From Bacillus sp. FJAT-27264 (GTDB taxonomy: Bacteria; Bacillota; Bacilli; Paenibacillales; Paenibacillaceae), in NCBI RefSeq assembly GCF_001682855.1, contig NZ_MAQW01000001.1, positions 1,049,926-1,113,925 of the forward strand: 64,000 nucleotides of DNA, written 5' to 3'. Position 1 is the stretch's first letter; the number at the start of each line of letters is the position of its first letter. A model generated the notes under the pieces. The model worked only from the letters and a program-made list of their open reading frames with translations. It made no database searches and was not told the origin of the DNA. A program made the position numbers and the translations under genes. This document shows, piece by piece, positions 1 through 8,630 of this stretch.

Positions 1-256
1 AAAGCATACACTCAGTTTTACGGAGCAATGCTTCCTAGAGTTACTCCGCAGTAAAACTTAGCTTCGGAAGCATATACTTAGTTTTACGAAACCATGCGTC
101 CTTGAGTTACTCCGCAGTAAAACTTAGCTTCGGAAGCATATACTTAGTTTTACGAAGCTATGCTTCCTAGGATTACTCCGTAGTAAAACTTGCTTCGAAA
201 GCATTCGCTTAGTTTTACGAAGCCATGCGTCCTAGAGCTACTCCGCAGTAAACTAG
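1..256. repeat. Tandem array of a ~63-bp palindromic unit
   Basis: About four head-to-tail copies of a ~63-base unit, diverged at a few positions each, run from the left edge to about base 256. Each unit contains the palindrome GCTTCCGAAGC (variants present) flanked by GTAAAACT and AGTTTTAC, which are reverse complements, so every unit could form a stem-loop. The array sits directly downstream of the E1 beta gene and may continue off the edge, where the E2 gene would be expected. There is no open reading frame through it. Function is not known; it could be an mRNA-stabilising or attenuating structure inside the operon, or a Paenibacillus intergenic repeat family. Confidence 0.8.
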
Positions 257-292
257 CTTCGAAAGCAGCCGCTCCGCAAAGACTAATAAATG

Positions 293-1279
293 TTAGTATT
301 GCGCCAGTCGTAGCATTTCCGCCTTCACTTTATCCTTGCTAAGCATGAAGAATTTCTCCATTGGCGGGCTGATTGGCATAGCAGGTACATCGGGACCGCA
401 GAGTCTGAAGATTGGCGCATCCAGGTCGAACAGGCAATGCTCGGCAATAATGGCTGCAACCTCGCCGCCTACACCGCCAAATTTGTTGTCTTCATGGACG
501 ATCAGCACCTTACCCGTTTGACGAACTGCTGCGATAATTGCAGCGGTATCGAGTGGCTGCAACGTGCGCAGATCAAGGATATGTGCTGTGATACCCTCCT
601 CACGTTCCAGCTCTTCCGCTGCCTGCATGGCAAAATGCATCGGGAGGCTATAGCCGATAACCGTAATATCGCTACCTTCGCGCAGCAGGTTCGCTTCGCC
701 GATCGGCACTGTGTAATCACCTTCGGGAACGTCCCCTTTGATCAGCTTGTAGCATTTCTTATGCTCAAAGAACAGGACTGGATCAGGGTCACGTACAGCG
801 GCCTTCAGCAGTCCTTTGGCATCATAGGCCGAATAAGGAGCTACAATCTTCAGGCCTGGTGTACCGAAGAAAATAGATTCAGCACACTGTGAATGGTACA
901 ACCCCCCGAAGATGCCGCCGCCGATAGGCGCACGGATCACGAGTGGACAGTCCCAATCATTATTGGAACGGTAGCGGATTTTGGCCGCTTCACTAATAAT
1001 TTGGTTGGTGGCTGGCAGCATGAAATCCGAATACTGCATCTCAGCAATCGGCTTCATACCGTACATGGCTGCACCGATGGCAACCCCAGCAATCGCGGAT
1101 TCCGCAAGTGGTGTATCCAGTACACGCTCTTCTCCAAACTGTGCCTGAAGGCCCTTGGTCGTCGTGAACACGCCGCCCTTCACGCCAACATCCTCACCAA
1201 GCACAAAGACGGAGTCATCACGCTCCATCTCTTCCTTCATCGCCAGCCGGATAGCGTCAATATATTCCATCATAGCCAT
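293..1279 (-). CDS. bkdAB: Branched-chain 2-oxoacid dehydrogenase E1 component, beta subunit
   Basis: 328 residues, the usual length for E1 beta of the pyruvate/branched-chain dehydrogenase family. It pairs with the alpha subunit encoded 3 bases upstream to form the thiamine-diphosphate-dependent decarboxylase that feeds acyl groups to E2. Visible family features are the N-terminal EAIRLAMKEEMERD-type helix start, the GxxxAESAIAGVAIGAA segment, the central RAPIGGGIFGGLYHSQ loop and the C-terminal transketolase domain with LRTLQPLD. The cluster (lpd, E1 alpha, E1 beta) and its position near spo0A match the bkd locus of Bacillus subtilis, so branched-chain oxoacids (precursors of iso/anteiso fatty acids) are the likelier substrate. 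A pyruvate or acetoin enzyme cannot be excluded by sequence alone. Confidence 0.9.
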   Translation of the reverse strand: MAMMEYIDAIRLAMKEEMERDDSVFVLGEDVGVKGGVFTTTKGLQAQFGEERVLDTPLAESAIAGVAIGAAMYGMKPIAEMQYSDFMLPATNQIISEAAKIRYRSNNDWDCPLVIRAPIGGGIFGGLYHSQCAESIFFGTPGLKIVAPYSAYDAKGLLKAAVRDPDPVLFFEHKKCYKLIKGDVPEGDYTVPIGEANLLREGSDITVIGYSLPMHFAMQAAEELEREEGITAHILDLRTLQPLDTAAIIAAVRQTGKVLIVHEDNKFGGVGGEVAAIIAEHCLFDLDAPIFRLCGPDVPAMPISPPMEKFFMLSKDKVKAEMLRLAQY

Positions 1280-1282
1280 CGC

Positions 1283-2314
1283 TTATACCCCTCCTTGTGA
1301 CTGGGAATCGCTGTACACATGCAGCAGCGTCTCTTCCGGTTTCGGGAACGGTGCATTGTCGGCGTATTCAATAGCTTCTTTCAGCTCCAGATTGTACTCT
1401 GCAACGAGATCACGCTCCTGCTCGTCGCTCCAAAGTCCCAGAGCTGTCAAATAATCACGGAAACGGGCTACGCCGTCCTTTTTCCAGTTCTCGTCAACCT
1501 CTTCCTTCGTCCGGTAAGCCAGATCGTTGTCAGAAGTTGAGTGTGGTCCGAGACGATACATCATCGCTTCGATCAAGGTAGGACCTTCACCTGCCAGCGC
1601 ACGCTCGCGGGCTTCCTTCACCACACGATACACTTCCAGCGGATCATTGCCGTCAACACGAATACCCGGGAATCCGTAACCTAGCGCGCGGTCGCTGACC
1701 TTCCCGCCAAGCTGACGGTGGGCCGGAATGGAGATGGCGTACTGGTTGTTCTCACACATAATAATAACTGGAAGCTTGTTGACCCCAGCAAAGTTGCACG
1801 CTTCATGAAAATCCCCCTGGTTGCTGGAGCCTTCGCCAAAGGTAACAAAAGAAACAAACGGCTTCTTCTGCATTTTGGCAGCTAGCGCAAAGCCAACCGC
1901 ATGTGGTACCTGAGTTGTTACCGGGCTTGAGCCGGTTACGATCCGCAGGCGTTTGCTGCCGAAATGGCCCGGCATCTGCCGGCCACCACTATTGGGGTCT
2001 TCGGCCTTAGCGAAGACAGACAACATCAACTCACGCACCGTCATCCCCACAGAAAGCACGAAAGCATAATCACGGTAATATGGCAAAAAATAATCGTTCT
2101 GCCGGTCCAGTGCAAAAGCGGCTGCCACCTGAGCCGCCTCCTGGCCGATACCAGAGACATGGAAGTTGATCTTCCCGGCGCGCTGCAACAGCAGGCTGCG
2201 CTCATCGTATTTGCGAGAGAGCTGCATATATCTGTACATATCAATGACCTGGCCGTCGCTGAGTCCAAGCTGCTTATGTCGGTTAACCGTTTCTACAGTA
2301 CCTTGCAATTCCAT
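1283..2314 (-). CDS. bkdAA: Branched-chain 2-oxoacid dehydrogenase E1 component, alpha subunit
   Basis: 343 residues from the ATG at 2314; this start is chosen because AGGAGGT lies at 2324-2330, nine bases upstream, while a longer in-frame reading to 2410 has no ribosome site. The thiamine-diphosphate motif is visible as GEGSSNQGDFHEA, followed about 20 residues later by CENNQYAIS, as in BfmBAA-type E1 alpha subunits. The SGIGQEAAQVA and PYYRDYAFVLS segments are also characteristic. It forms an alpha2beta2 heterotetramer with the downstream product and decarboxylates the 2-oxoacid. The next gene starts 3 bases after its stop, so the two are co-translated. Confidence 0.92.
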   Translation of the reverse strand: MELQGTVETVNRHKQLGLSDGQVIDMYRYMQLSRKYDERSLLLQRAGKINFHVSGIGQEAAQVAAAFALDRQNDYFLPYYRDYAFVLSVGMTVRELMLSVFAKAEDPNSGGRQMPGHFGSKRLRIVTGSSPVTTQVPHAVGFALAAKMQKKPFVSFVTFGEGSSNQGDFHEACNFAGVNKLPVIIMCENNQYAISIPAHRQLGGKVSDRALGYGFPGIRVDGNDPLEVYRVVKEARERALAGEGPTLIEAMMYRLGPHSTSDNDLAYRTKEEVDENWKKDGVARFRDYLTALGLWSDEQERDLVAEYNLELKEAIEYADNAPFPKPEETLLHVYSDSQSQGGV

Positions 2315-2598
2315 AAGTGAGGTACCTCCTAAAGTTTGGTAAGCGCTACTTCTTCGAGCTCCTTCATACGAAACGGCTTTGGAAGCATACGCTTGTTCAT
2401 GTAGCCTCAAATCTTAGACTGTTTTATGACCACCTATACCCTGATCTTAAAACCAGGTACTAAGACTTGGCTTGAGTCTATTATAATCCCAACTTACTCA
2501 AAAAGAAAAGCCGGAAATAAACGTTTGACAGCCCTTTTGAAGCCGTTTGGGCAGCAGAACCTATTCTCTGCTGTCCCTCAAGTCTCCCGCAGCGCATT
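2315..2598. other. Spacer between lpdA and bkdAA
   Basis: 284 bases without a supported gene. It holds the bkdAA ribosome site and, around 2362-2400, a stretch (GGCTTTGGAAGCATACGCTT) that resembles part of the 63-bp repeat unit found at 1-256, possibly a single worn copy. No clear terminator hairpin was found, so lpdA and bkdAA may be transcribed together. Confidence 0.4.
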
Positions 2599-4020
2599 TT
2601 ATAAGCCAATTGCTTTACCATCCACTGCCAACATAGCTTCGCCCACGATCTCCGACAACGTCGGATGTGCATGGATCGCTTCGCCAACTTCCCATGGCGT
2701 CGCGTCCAGCAGCTGGGCCAGCGCCGCTTCCCCGATCAGATCGGTCACATGCGGCCCGATCATCTGCACACCCAGAATGTCACGGCTATTACGATCAGCC
2801 ACAACCTTTACAAACCCGTCTTGCAGGCCATATACAATAGCTTTGCCAATGGCCGAGAAAGGAAACTTGCCAGTGACAACATCATGCCCTAAAGCCTTAG
2901 CTTCCTTCTCCGTATAACCGACACTTGCAACCTCAGGCCGTGTGTACACACAGCGGGGAACAAGGTGGGGATGATAGGGATGAAGCGGCTCCCCGGCTAG
3001 ATGATTCACGGCCCGAATGCCTTCATGGCTGGCCGCATGGGCCAACTGCAGTCCGCCAATGCAGTCACCGATCGCATAGATATGCGGTTCACTGGTCTGC
3101 ATATTCCCGTTGACGGAGATGACACCCTTCTCTACGCGGATGTCCGTGTTCTCCAGGCCAATATTCTCCACATTGGCTACCCGTCCTACGGATACGAGCA
3201 GCTTCTCAGCCGTCAAAACCTGCCGCTGTTCACCTTTAGTCGCTTCGATGGACAGCGTATCCCCGCTGCTGCTAAAGCTCTCTGCATCTACAGTCGTACC
3301 TGTCAGAATCTTAACGCCTCTTTTCTTCAGAAGACGCTGCAGTTCACGTGCCACTTCCTCATCTTCCTGCGGCAGAAGCTGGTTTGCGGCTTCCACCACT
3401 GTCACGTCCACACCGAAATCAGCCAGCATGGAAGCCCACTCTACACCAATAACTCCGCCGCCGACGATAATTATCGAAGCCGGAAGCTCTTCCAGCGTCA
3501 AGGCTTCTTCACTGCTGAGGATCATCTTGCCGTCAGGCTGGAGTCCTGGCAGGACACGTGGACGGGAACCGGTAGCGATAATGAGATGCTCTGAGACAAC
3601 AGTCTCCATCTCGCCATCTTCCAGCTCCACAGCCACAGCACCACTGCGTGGAGAAAAAATAGAAGGGCCGGTCACGCGCCCTTTCCCTTTGATAACTTGT
3701 ATTTTATTTTTGCGCATCAGATACTGTACGCCTTGATGAAGTTGATCTACTACGGATTCCTTGCGCTGCTGTACTTTAGGGAAAACAAGCTTTACGCCAT
3801 TAGTCTCAATGCCATAGCTTTCGCTTTCCTGTATTTCCGCGTACACTTCGGCGCTTCGCAAGAGCGATTTGCTTGGAATACAGCCACGATGCAGGCAGGT
3901 TCCGCCCAGTTTGTCCATTTCGATGACGACAACAGATTTCCCCAATTGTGCAGCACGGATTGCCGCCACATAACCTCCGGTTCCCCCGCCTAGTACTGCC
4001 ACGTCGCATGAAATTGTCAT
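2599..4020 (-). CDS. lpdA: Dihydrolipoamide dehydrogenase (E3)
   Basis: 473 residues, normal for the flavoprotein disulfide reductase family. E3 reoxidises the dihydrolipoyl group of E2 using FAD and NAD+. Seen in order: N-terminal FAD-binding GGGTGGYVAA, the redox-active disulfide in GGTCLHRGCIPSK near residue 42, the NAD-binding GGGVIGVEWA, the second FAD contact YAIGDCIGG, and the C-terminal active-site HPTLSE that acts on the partner subunit. The ribosome site GGAGGATAC precedes the ATG at 4020. It lies upstream of the E1 genes, as lpdV does in the B. subtilis bkd operon; the ptb, bcd and buk genes found upstream there are absent here. Confidence 0.93.
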   Translation of the reverse strand: MTISCDVAVLGGGTGGYVAAIRAAQLGKSVVVIEMDKLGGTCLHRGCIPSKSLLRSAEVYAEIQESESYGIETNGVKLVFPKVQQRKESVVDQLHQGVQYLMRKNKIQVIKGKGRVTGPSIFSPRSGAVAVELEDGEMETVVSEHLIIATGSRPRVLPGLQPDGKMILSSEEALTLEELPASIIIVGGGVIGVEWASMLADFGVDVTVVEAANQLLPQEDEEVARELQRLLKKRGVKILTGTTVDAESFSSSGDTLSIEATKGEQRQVLTAEKLLVSVGRVANVENIGLENTDIRVEKGVISVNGNMQTSEPHIYAIGDCIGGLQLAHAASHEGIRAVNHLAGEPLHPYHPHLVPRCVYTRPEVASVGYTEKEAKALGHDVVTGKFPFSAIGKAIVYGLQDGFVKVVADRNSRDILGVQMIGPHVTDLIGEAALAQLLDATPWEVGEAIHAHPTLSEIVGEAMLAVDGKAIGL

Positions 4021-4070
4021 GATATGTATCCTCCAGTCATTACACTTAGCTTTGAATGTTAATCTACTAC

Positions 4071-4098
4071 ATTGTACTCCCTTTTCAGCCTATTACAA
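4071..4098 (-). promoter_or_regulatory. Candidate sigma-A promoter for lpdA
   Basis: On the minus strand TTGTAA (4093-4098) and TACAAT (4071-4076) are separated by 16 bases, 50 bases upstream of the lpdA start. No sigma-L (-24/-12) motif was seen, unlike the bkd operon of B. subtilis. Confidence 0.45.
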
Positions 4099-4246
4099 AA
4101 TGTATATTCGTCATACGTACGCAATGAAATATTGTGTAAACAGAGGCGGACAGGAGGCAAGCGAGATAGTGATTATTTTGTAGCTCCTTCGCTTCCTCCA
4201 GTGTAAGTGCTCGCAACTGACCAACAGTCAATACATTGTCACTCAT
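4085..4246 (-). CDS. Small hypothetical protein (53 residues)
   Basis: A 53-codon frame opens with ATG at 4246 behind a good ribosome site (AAGGAGTGAG at 4251-4260). The N-terminal half is charged and helical (VGQLRALTLEEAKELQ), the C-terminal half hydrophobic. It is preceded by the terminator of the lipoprotein gene and its end overlaps the lpdA promoter region. I do not recognise the family; the abrupt change in composition suggests it could be the surviving start of a longer gene. Confidence 0.4.
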   Translation of the reverse strand: MSDNVLTVGQLRALTLEEAKELQNNHYLACLLSASVYTIFHCVRMTNIHFVIG

Positions 4247-4262
4247 GATCCTCACTCCTTTT

Positions 4263-4295
4263 TTTCAAAATAAAAGAGTCCTCATTAGAGAACTC
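4263..4295 (-). terminator. Terminator of the lipoprotein gene
   Basis: Minus-strand hairpin GAGTTCTC-TAAT-GAGGACTC (one G-U pair) followed by TTTTATTTT. The upstream arm overlaps the stop codon of the lipoprotein gene. Confidence 0.7.
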
Positions 4296-4890
4296 AAAGT
4301 TCATTACCATACAATTTATTTACTCCTCCAGCATTCTTATAGGCTGTAAGGACGTTTTGTATTGCCTGTTTCTGACGTTTACTCAATACTATGTCGTTCC
4401 GGTATAAACCCTCTCCATCCAGTCGCACAATTGTTTTCTCAGCATTAGCCATCGCCTTTAACATCTTTAGGTCATCGAGATAAACATCATGATTATAAAC
4501 CTCCCGAACAGTACTACGAGAAAAGGATTTTTTCATATACTTACCTATATTATTAAATTTGAATAGTTGCTCATCAGCTCTAATCTGAATCCAATTTGTG
4601 TTAATCTGCTGTGTACCCACATAATCAATCACAAAATGGAGGTTTGAGACAACATCTTTGTTTTTGATGAAATAAACATAAAAATCACTCTTGTTTGTGT
4701 TTTCAATAGTTGTTTGTGCATAGTAGGCAGATATCTCTTGAACCTCATCTTTTTGCTCAATCAGACCGGACAATGCTTTTTTGACTTCTTCGGGTGATTT
4801 CGTAGGAACCGGTGATGTATTCTGCGCCATATTTGAAGAGCAGGCCGATAAGGAAATGATGACGAGTAACGATAGTATTAATTTTCTCAT
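4294..4890 (-). CDS. Secreted lipoprotein, unknown function
   Basis: 198 residues. The N-terminus is a classic lipoprotein signal: two basic residues, a hydrophobic stretch, and the lipobox LSAC with Cys17 as the lipidation site, so the mature protein should be anchored on the outer face of the membrane. The rest is soluble, alternates charged and beta-forming segments, and has no motif I can assign. It is preceded by a membrane-protein gene on the same strand 130 bases upstream. Base composition is more AT-rich than the flanking core genes, which may mean recent gain. Confidence 0.75.
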   Translation of the reverse strand: MRKLILSLLVIISLSACSSNMAQNTSPVPTKSPEEVKKALSGLIEQKDEVQEISAYYAQTTIENTNKSDFYVYFIKNKDVVSNLHFVIDYVGTQQINTNWIQIRADEQLFKFNNIGKYMKKSFSRSTVREVYNHDVYLDDLKMLKAMANAEKTIVRLDGEGLYRNDIVLSKRQKQAIQNVLTAYKNAGGVNKLYGNEL

Positions 4891-5019
4891 TTATTTCTCC
4901 AATCCAGCGATTTGAGCATAATCTCAGCAAGTTGTTGTTGAAGGGCAATCAGATCCACTTCAAATCGTTTCAAAAAGCATTTTCTTCGTCTAAGGAAGCC
5001 AGCATTAATCAACCCACAC

Positions 5020-5556
5020 TCATTCAGGCGTAGTTGATTCTGGTAGAGTCAAATTATCTTGTTCCTCATCTGGTTGAACAATCGATACTAATACAGCAAT
5101 TACAGGTGGAACCAAGGCCGATACTAATAAAGCGAGCTTATATCCACTTCCACCTAAGGGAAATAGCTTATAGATAAACATGAAGAACATAATTAAATAA
5201 ATGAAAAAGTACTTTATTGCCTCAATTAATATTCCGAATATTAACCATAAAATCTTTTTAAATATCCCTTCAGGAAATCCATCGGAATAATCTGCCCAAA
5301 TGCTTTTCAATCCTGCCCAAATGGTTCTTCCTGTTATAGATAATCCATTTTGAACACCTTCAGTCATAGTTAGATTACTATCAACTTTGGTGAACATATG
5401 TGGAAATTCTTGAATGAAATCTGTATCTAATACTTTTACTTCTAGTTTAGCTTCTTCAGGAACATATATCTTGGTCATAGCACCATAAACAACTAATCCA
5501 AGGAATATGAAGCTTAAAATACTTGCCAATACTTTTCTTTGAGCCTGCCACATCAT
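5020..5556 (-). CDS. Integral membrane protein, unknown function
   Basis: 178 residues with an N-terminal membrane helix (about residues 10-28), an external loop of about 70 residues, then two more hydrophobic helices (about 100-125 and 140-160) and an acidic tail. GGGGGAG precedes tandem ATG codons at 5556. No family is recognised. It is on the same strand as the lipoprotein gene that follows, 130 bases apart, and they may belong together. Confidence 0.65.
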   Translation of the reverse strand: MMWQAQRKVLASILSFIFLGLVVYGAMTKIYVPEEAKLEVKVLDTDFIQEFPHMFTKVDSNLTMTEGVQNGLSITGRTIWAGLKSIWADYSDGFPEGIFKKILWLIFGILIEAIKYFFIYLIMFFMFIYKLFPLGGSGYKLALLVSALVPPVIAVLVSIVQPDEEQDNLTLPESTTPE

Positions 5557-5760
5557 TGATCTCCCCCAATAATCACATGGAACAATAATACAACATATGG
5601 GATATAAATCCTATAAAAAATGGTATTCTCAGCAGTAGTGATCCCTATGTTTTTATCGCCACACATAGATAAACTAAATGTCATATGTCAATGGACTTTT
5701 ACAGATTGAAGCGTTATCATAAGGGGGAACTTACAGCGCCTAGAAGGGTAGGAGACACTT

Positions 5761-6051
5761 ATGAGACTGCTCATTTCACGCTTTATTGCCATCCTTATCC
5801 TTGTAATTCCCGGCCTTGTCGCCATGAAGGGTTTTCTTATGATGAAGGATGATATCTTCGACTATTACTCCATGCATGGAGATGATAGCGTTACTCCGGT
5901 ATTCGCCTGGCTTCATTTTGGCGGGGGACTGGTGTTATTTGCGGCAGGCATGACTTTCCTCGGCGGCTGGATTCTCACCCGTGACCGCAAACGCAATTAC
6001 GTCGGCCCCCGTTTCCGGGAGAAACAGAAGGCTGAAGAATCAACACCGTGA
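5761..6051 (+). CDS. DUF2627 family membrane protein (YqzF-like)
   Basis: 96 residues with two membrane helices, one at the N-terminus (about 5-25) and one around 50-75 containing WLHFGGGL, followed by a basic tail. The arrangement matches the DUF2627 (YqzF) family, which in B. subtilis is encoded close to the bkd operon and spo0A; its presence here supports the view that this side of the accessory island is the ancestral neighbour of spo0A. TAGGAG precedes the ATG. Its function is not known. Confidence 0.75.
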   Translation: MRLLISRFIAILILVIPGLVAMKGFLMMKDDIFDYYSMHGDDSVTPVFAWLHFGGGLVLFAAGMTFLGGWILTRDRKRNYVGPRFREKQKAEESTP

Positions 6052-6232
6052 ATAAATAGTTAACCAGCCCAACTAACAGCATTATTGTATTTTAAATGTC
6101 TTGAACATATTACAAGCGAAATTAGATACTCACAAAAGATCAAGCGTTTTTCTAGTGAGGTTAGGGCTTTAGTACGCAAGTTTCCCTCTCATTTACCAGT
6201 AGGCTTAACAGTGAAAAATGGTCTATCGCCCA

Positions 6233-6425
6233 ATTAGATGCATTTTTGTATCTTATTCCTCTTCAATTTAGAGAAAAGAAGGAAATAGGTGCATTTTTGT
6301 ATCTTAATTTTCAAAAAAGTATGCTGAACAGGGATTTCTGGAAGATTTAAGGTGCAATATTGCCCTTAATTCCCACTAAGCCTTAGCTACAGACGATTTA
6401 AGGTACAAAAATGCCGTTAATTGCA
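6233..6425. repeat. Interspersed repeat with terminal inverted repeats (copy 1)
   Basis: The ends read GCATTTTTGTATCTTA on the left and TAAGGTACAAAAATGCCGTTA on the right, an imperfect inverted repeat. A second left-type end occurs inside at about 6291. The interior (GGAAGATTTAAGG, GCAATATTGCCCTTA) is shared with the element at 60606-60744, part of it in reverse orientation. It has no coding capacity and looks like a small non-autonomous palindromic element. Confidence 0.65.
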
Positions 6426-6556
6426 GTTCGTTAGCCAAACTTCGTTAGTCACACCTCGTAAATCACATTCCGTAAATCACACTTTGTAAATCATTATTTT
6501 AATGCGTTCACATATTTGTTTTTCTAAAAAACGCCTAAACGTTAGCATATCAAATA

Positions 6557-6600
6557 AGAGGCTCCCCGTGACTGCGCAAATGCGCCTTCGGGGAGCCTCT
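6557..6600. terminator. Bidirectional hairpin between DUF2627 and ABC exporter genes
   Basis: A perfect 12-base stem (AGAGGCTCCCCG / CGGGGAGCCTCT) with a second small stem (GCGCAAATGCGC) in the loop, placed between convergent genes. T-runs on either side are weak, but the GC-rich stem is strong. Confidence 0.65.
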
Positions 6601-6614
6601 GTTGTTATATATGA

Positions 6615-6712
6615 CGAGTTTGAGATTCGAACTTTAGATACGAACTTGAGATTCGAACTTGAGATTCGAACTTGAGATTCGAAACTTAGATTCGAGCTTG
6701 AGATTCGAAATT
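6615..6712. repeat. Tandem 13-bp repeat (CTTGAGATTCGAA)
   Basis: Seven copies of CTTGAGATTCGAA or one- to two-base variants in a row. Each unit contains the near-palindrome TTCGAA. It lies between the hairpin at 6557-6600 and the 3' end of the ABC exporter operon. No frame runs through it. Too short and spacer-free to be CRISPR. Confidence 0.75.
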
Positions 6713-6782
6713 CATATCTTAACGTAAGACTCGGTCGTCCCTACGGTGAATGTTTGGACTTCCGGTCGCTGCTGTCCCCAGA

Positions 6783-8630
6783 TCAGTTAGCTGCTGCTTT
6801 ACGCTGACCCTGCACCAGTTCCTGGTACAGTCCCTCTTCCTGAAGCAGCTTCTCATGAGAACCCTGCTGGATCAACCTGCCTCCCCGCAAGACAAGAATA
6901 CGGTCCGCTGCACGAATCGTGTTCAAGCGGTGGGCGATGACAAAGCTGGTTCTGCCCTTCATTAGCGCCTGCAAGCCCTCCTGGATTTTGACCTCAGTCA
7001 CCGTATCAATGCTGCTCGTCGCTTCATCCAGGATTAGCATGGCTGGGTCGGCCAGAATGGCTCTCGCAATCGCCAGCAGTTGCTTCTGGCCTTGACTGAT
7101 TCCACTGCCATCTGCAGACAACATCCGGTCATAACCGCCAGGCATCCGCATGATGAAGGAATGCGCATTGGCCAGCTTCGCCGCCTGCTCGACTTCCTCA
7201 TCGGTAGCATCCAGCTTACCGTAGCGGATATTATCCCGAATGCTGCCCTTGAATAAGAAAGAGTCTTGCAAAACAAAAGCCATGTGCCCGCGCAAACTCT
7301 CGCGCTTGATCGAAGTAATATCCCTGCCGTCTATCATAATCCGGCCTTCGCTCGGATCATAGAAGCGGGATATCAGCCCGATTAGCGTTGTTTTTCCAGC
7401 ACCTGTCGGCCCAACCAAGGCAATCATTTCGCCGGGCTTCGCCTCGAAGCTGATATTCTGCAGCGTATCCCCTTCTCCGTCATAGGAAAAAGCTACCTCG
7501 CTGAATTGAACGGCCCCGGCTACATGATCCAGTGCAATAGCCGCCCCTTCATCGCTGGCCTCGGTCTCCTCGTCCAGCACCTCAAATACCCGTTCAGCCC
7601 CAGCCACTGCGGACAGCAGCGTATTCCACTGGTTCGCCAAATCGTTAAGCGGCCGGGTGAATTGGCGGGTGTATTCCACGAATACAAGAATGACACCAAC
7701 TGAGATGGAGCCATGGATCGCCAGCAATCCGCCGACTCCGGCGACAATCGCGAAGCTAAGGTTGTTGAGTCCGTTCATCAGCTTCGGAATAAATCCGGAG
7801 ATCGACTGCGCCCAGTACCCGGAGAGCATGATCCGGTTATTCCGTTCACGGAAGCCTTCGATCACTCTGGTTTCTTGGGAGAAGGCCTTAATAATCCGTT
7901 GGCCGGACAACGTTTCTTCAATGTAGCCGTTCAGTTCACCCATATTGCGCTGCCGTTCCTTGAAGAGCGGACCTGTGCGCCGCGTAATCCAACGCATCCC
8001 AAACAACATCAGTGGTACCACAATGAACGTCAACAGGGTAAGCAACGGGCTGAGCCACAGCATAACCACCACTGTTCCTACCAGTGTAAGCACGCTGGAG
8101 AAAATCTGGATCGCCGAGCTGTTCAGCGTAGAGCTGACATTCTCGATATCATTGGTCAGACGGCTCATAATCTCGCCCTGCTGTCTGCGGTTAAAGAACG
8201 AAATTGGCAGCCTGTGGAGATAAGCGAACAGTTCGGTTCGCATCCGGTAGATCGTCTCCTGGGCTACCTCGATCATCCAGATATTTTGCAGCCAAGAGGT
8301 TAGGGAATAGAGGATATATACCAGCGACAGTGCGCCAAGGAAGATTCCCCAAGACCGGCCCCCGGCCCCCTCCAGATAATCATCCACTGCCATCCCGATC
8401 ATATAAGGACCTAACAGCGACAAGCCTGAGCTGAGGATCACCATGAACATCACCAGTCCCAGCTTGGCTTTGCGCACAGCAAGGTAGCTCCATAGCCGTT
8501 TCAGCGTACCGGACCAGTCCTTGGCTTTACCCTTGGGCTTGCGTCCGGAAGGTGTGCCGAATCCGCTTCCCGCCCCCAGTTCGATGTCCGGCTTCGGATG
8601 GCGGAACGCTTCAAGTAAGGCTTTCAACAT
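6783..8630 (-). CDS. ABC exporter half-transporter (catalytic-site partner)
   Basis: 615 residues from ATG 8630, chosen because GGGGAGG lies 8 bases upstream and the frame then overlaps the preceding gene by 20 bases. It has the type-IV exporter layout: a six-helix membrane domain (about 55-330) and a C-terminal nucleotide-binding domain with Walker A GPTGAGKTT, Walker B LILDEATSSID with the catalytic Glu, and switch His in IAHRL. The signature motif is altered to SQGQ instead of SGGQ. With the upstream partner it should form a heterodimeric drug- or lipid-type exporter of the YfiBC/BmrCD class; the substrate cannot be told from sequence. Confidence 0.88.
   Translation of the reverse strand: MLKALLEAFRHPKPDIELGAGSGFGTPSGRKPKGKAKDWSGTLKRLWSYLAVRKAKLGLVMFMVILSSGLSLLGPYMIGMAVDDYLEGAGGRSWGIFLGALSLVYILYSLTSWLQNIWMIEVAQETIYRMRTELFAYLHRLPISFFNRRQQGEIMSRLTNDIENVSSTLNSSAIQIFSSVLTLVGTVVVMLWLSPLLTLLTFIVVPLMLFGMRWITRRTGPLFKERQRNMGELNGYIEETLSGQRIIKAFSQETRVIEGFRERNNRIMLSGYWAQSISGFIPKLMNGLNNLSFAIVAGVGGLLAIHGSISVGVILVFVEYTRQFTRPLNDLANQWNTLLSAVAGAERVFEVLDEETEASDEGAAIALDHVAGAVQFSEVAFSYDGEGDTLQNISFEAKPGEMIALVGPTGAGKTTLIGLISRFYDPSEGRIMIDGRDITSIKRESLRGHMAFVLQDSFLFKGSIRDNIRYGKLDATDEEVEQAAKLANAHSFIMRMPGGYDRMLSADGSGISQGQKQLLAIARAILADPAMLILDEATSSIDTVTEVKIQEGLQALMKGRTSFVIAHRLNTIRAADRILVLRGGRLIQQGSHEKLLQEEGLYQELVQGQRKAAAN

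Noticed and set aside
1..256. Possible CRISPR array
   Set aside because: The copies are head-to-tail with no unique spacers, and no cas genes are near.
6615..6712. Possible CRISPR or iteron origin
   Set aside because: The unit is only 13 bases without spacers, and no replication gene is adjacent.
7713..8303. 196-codon plus-strand frame inside the ABC exporter
   Set aside because: Shadow of a conserved transporter gene on the other strand.
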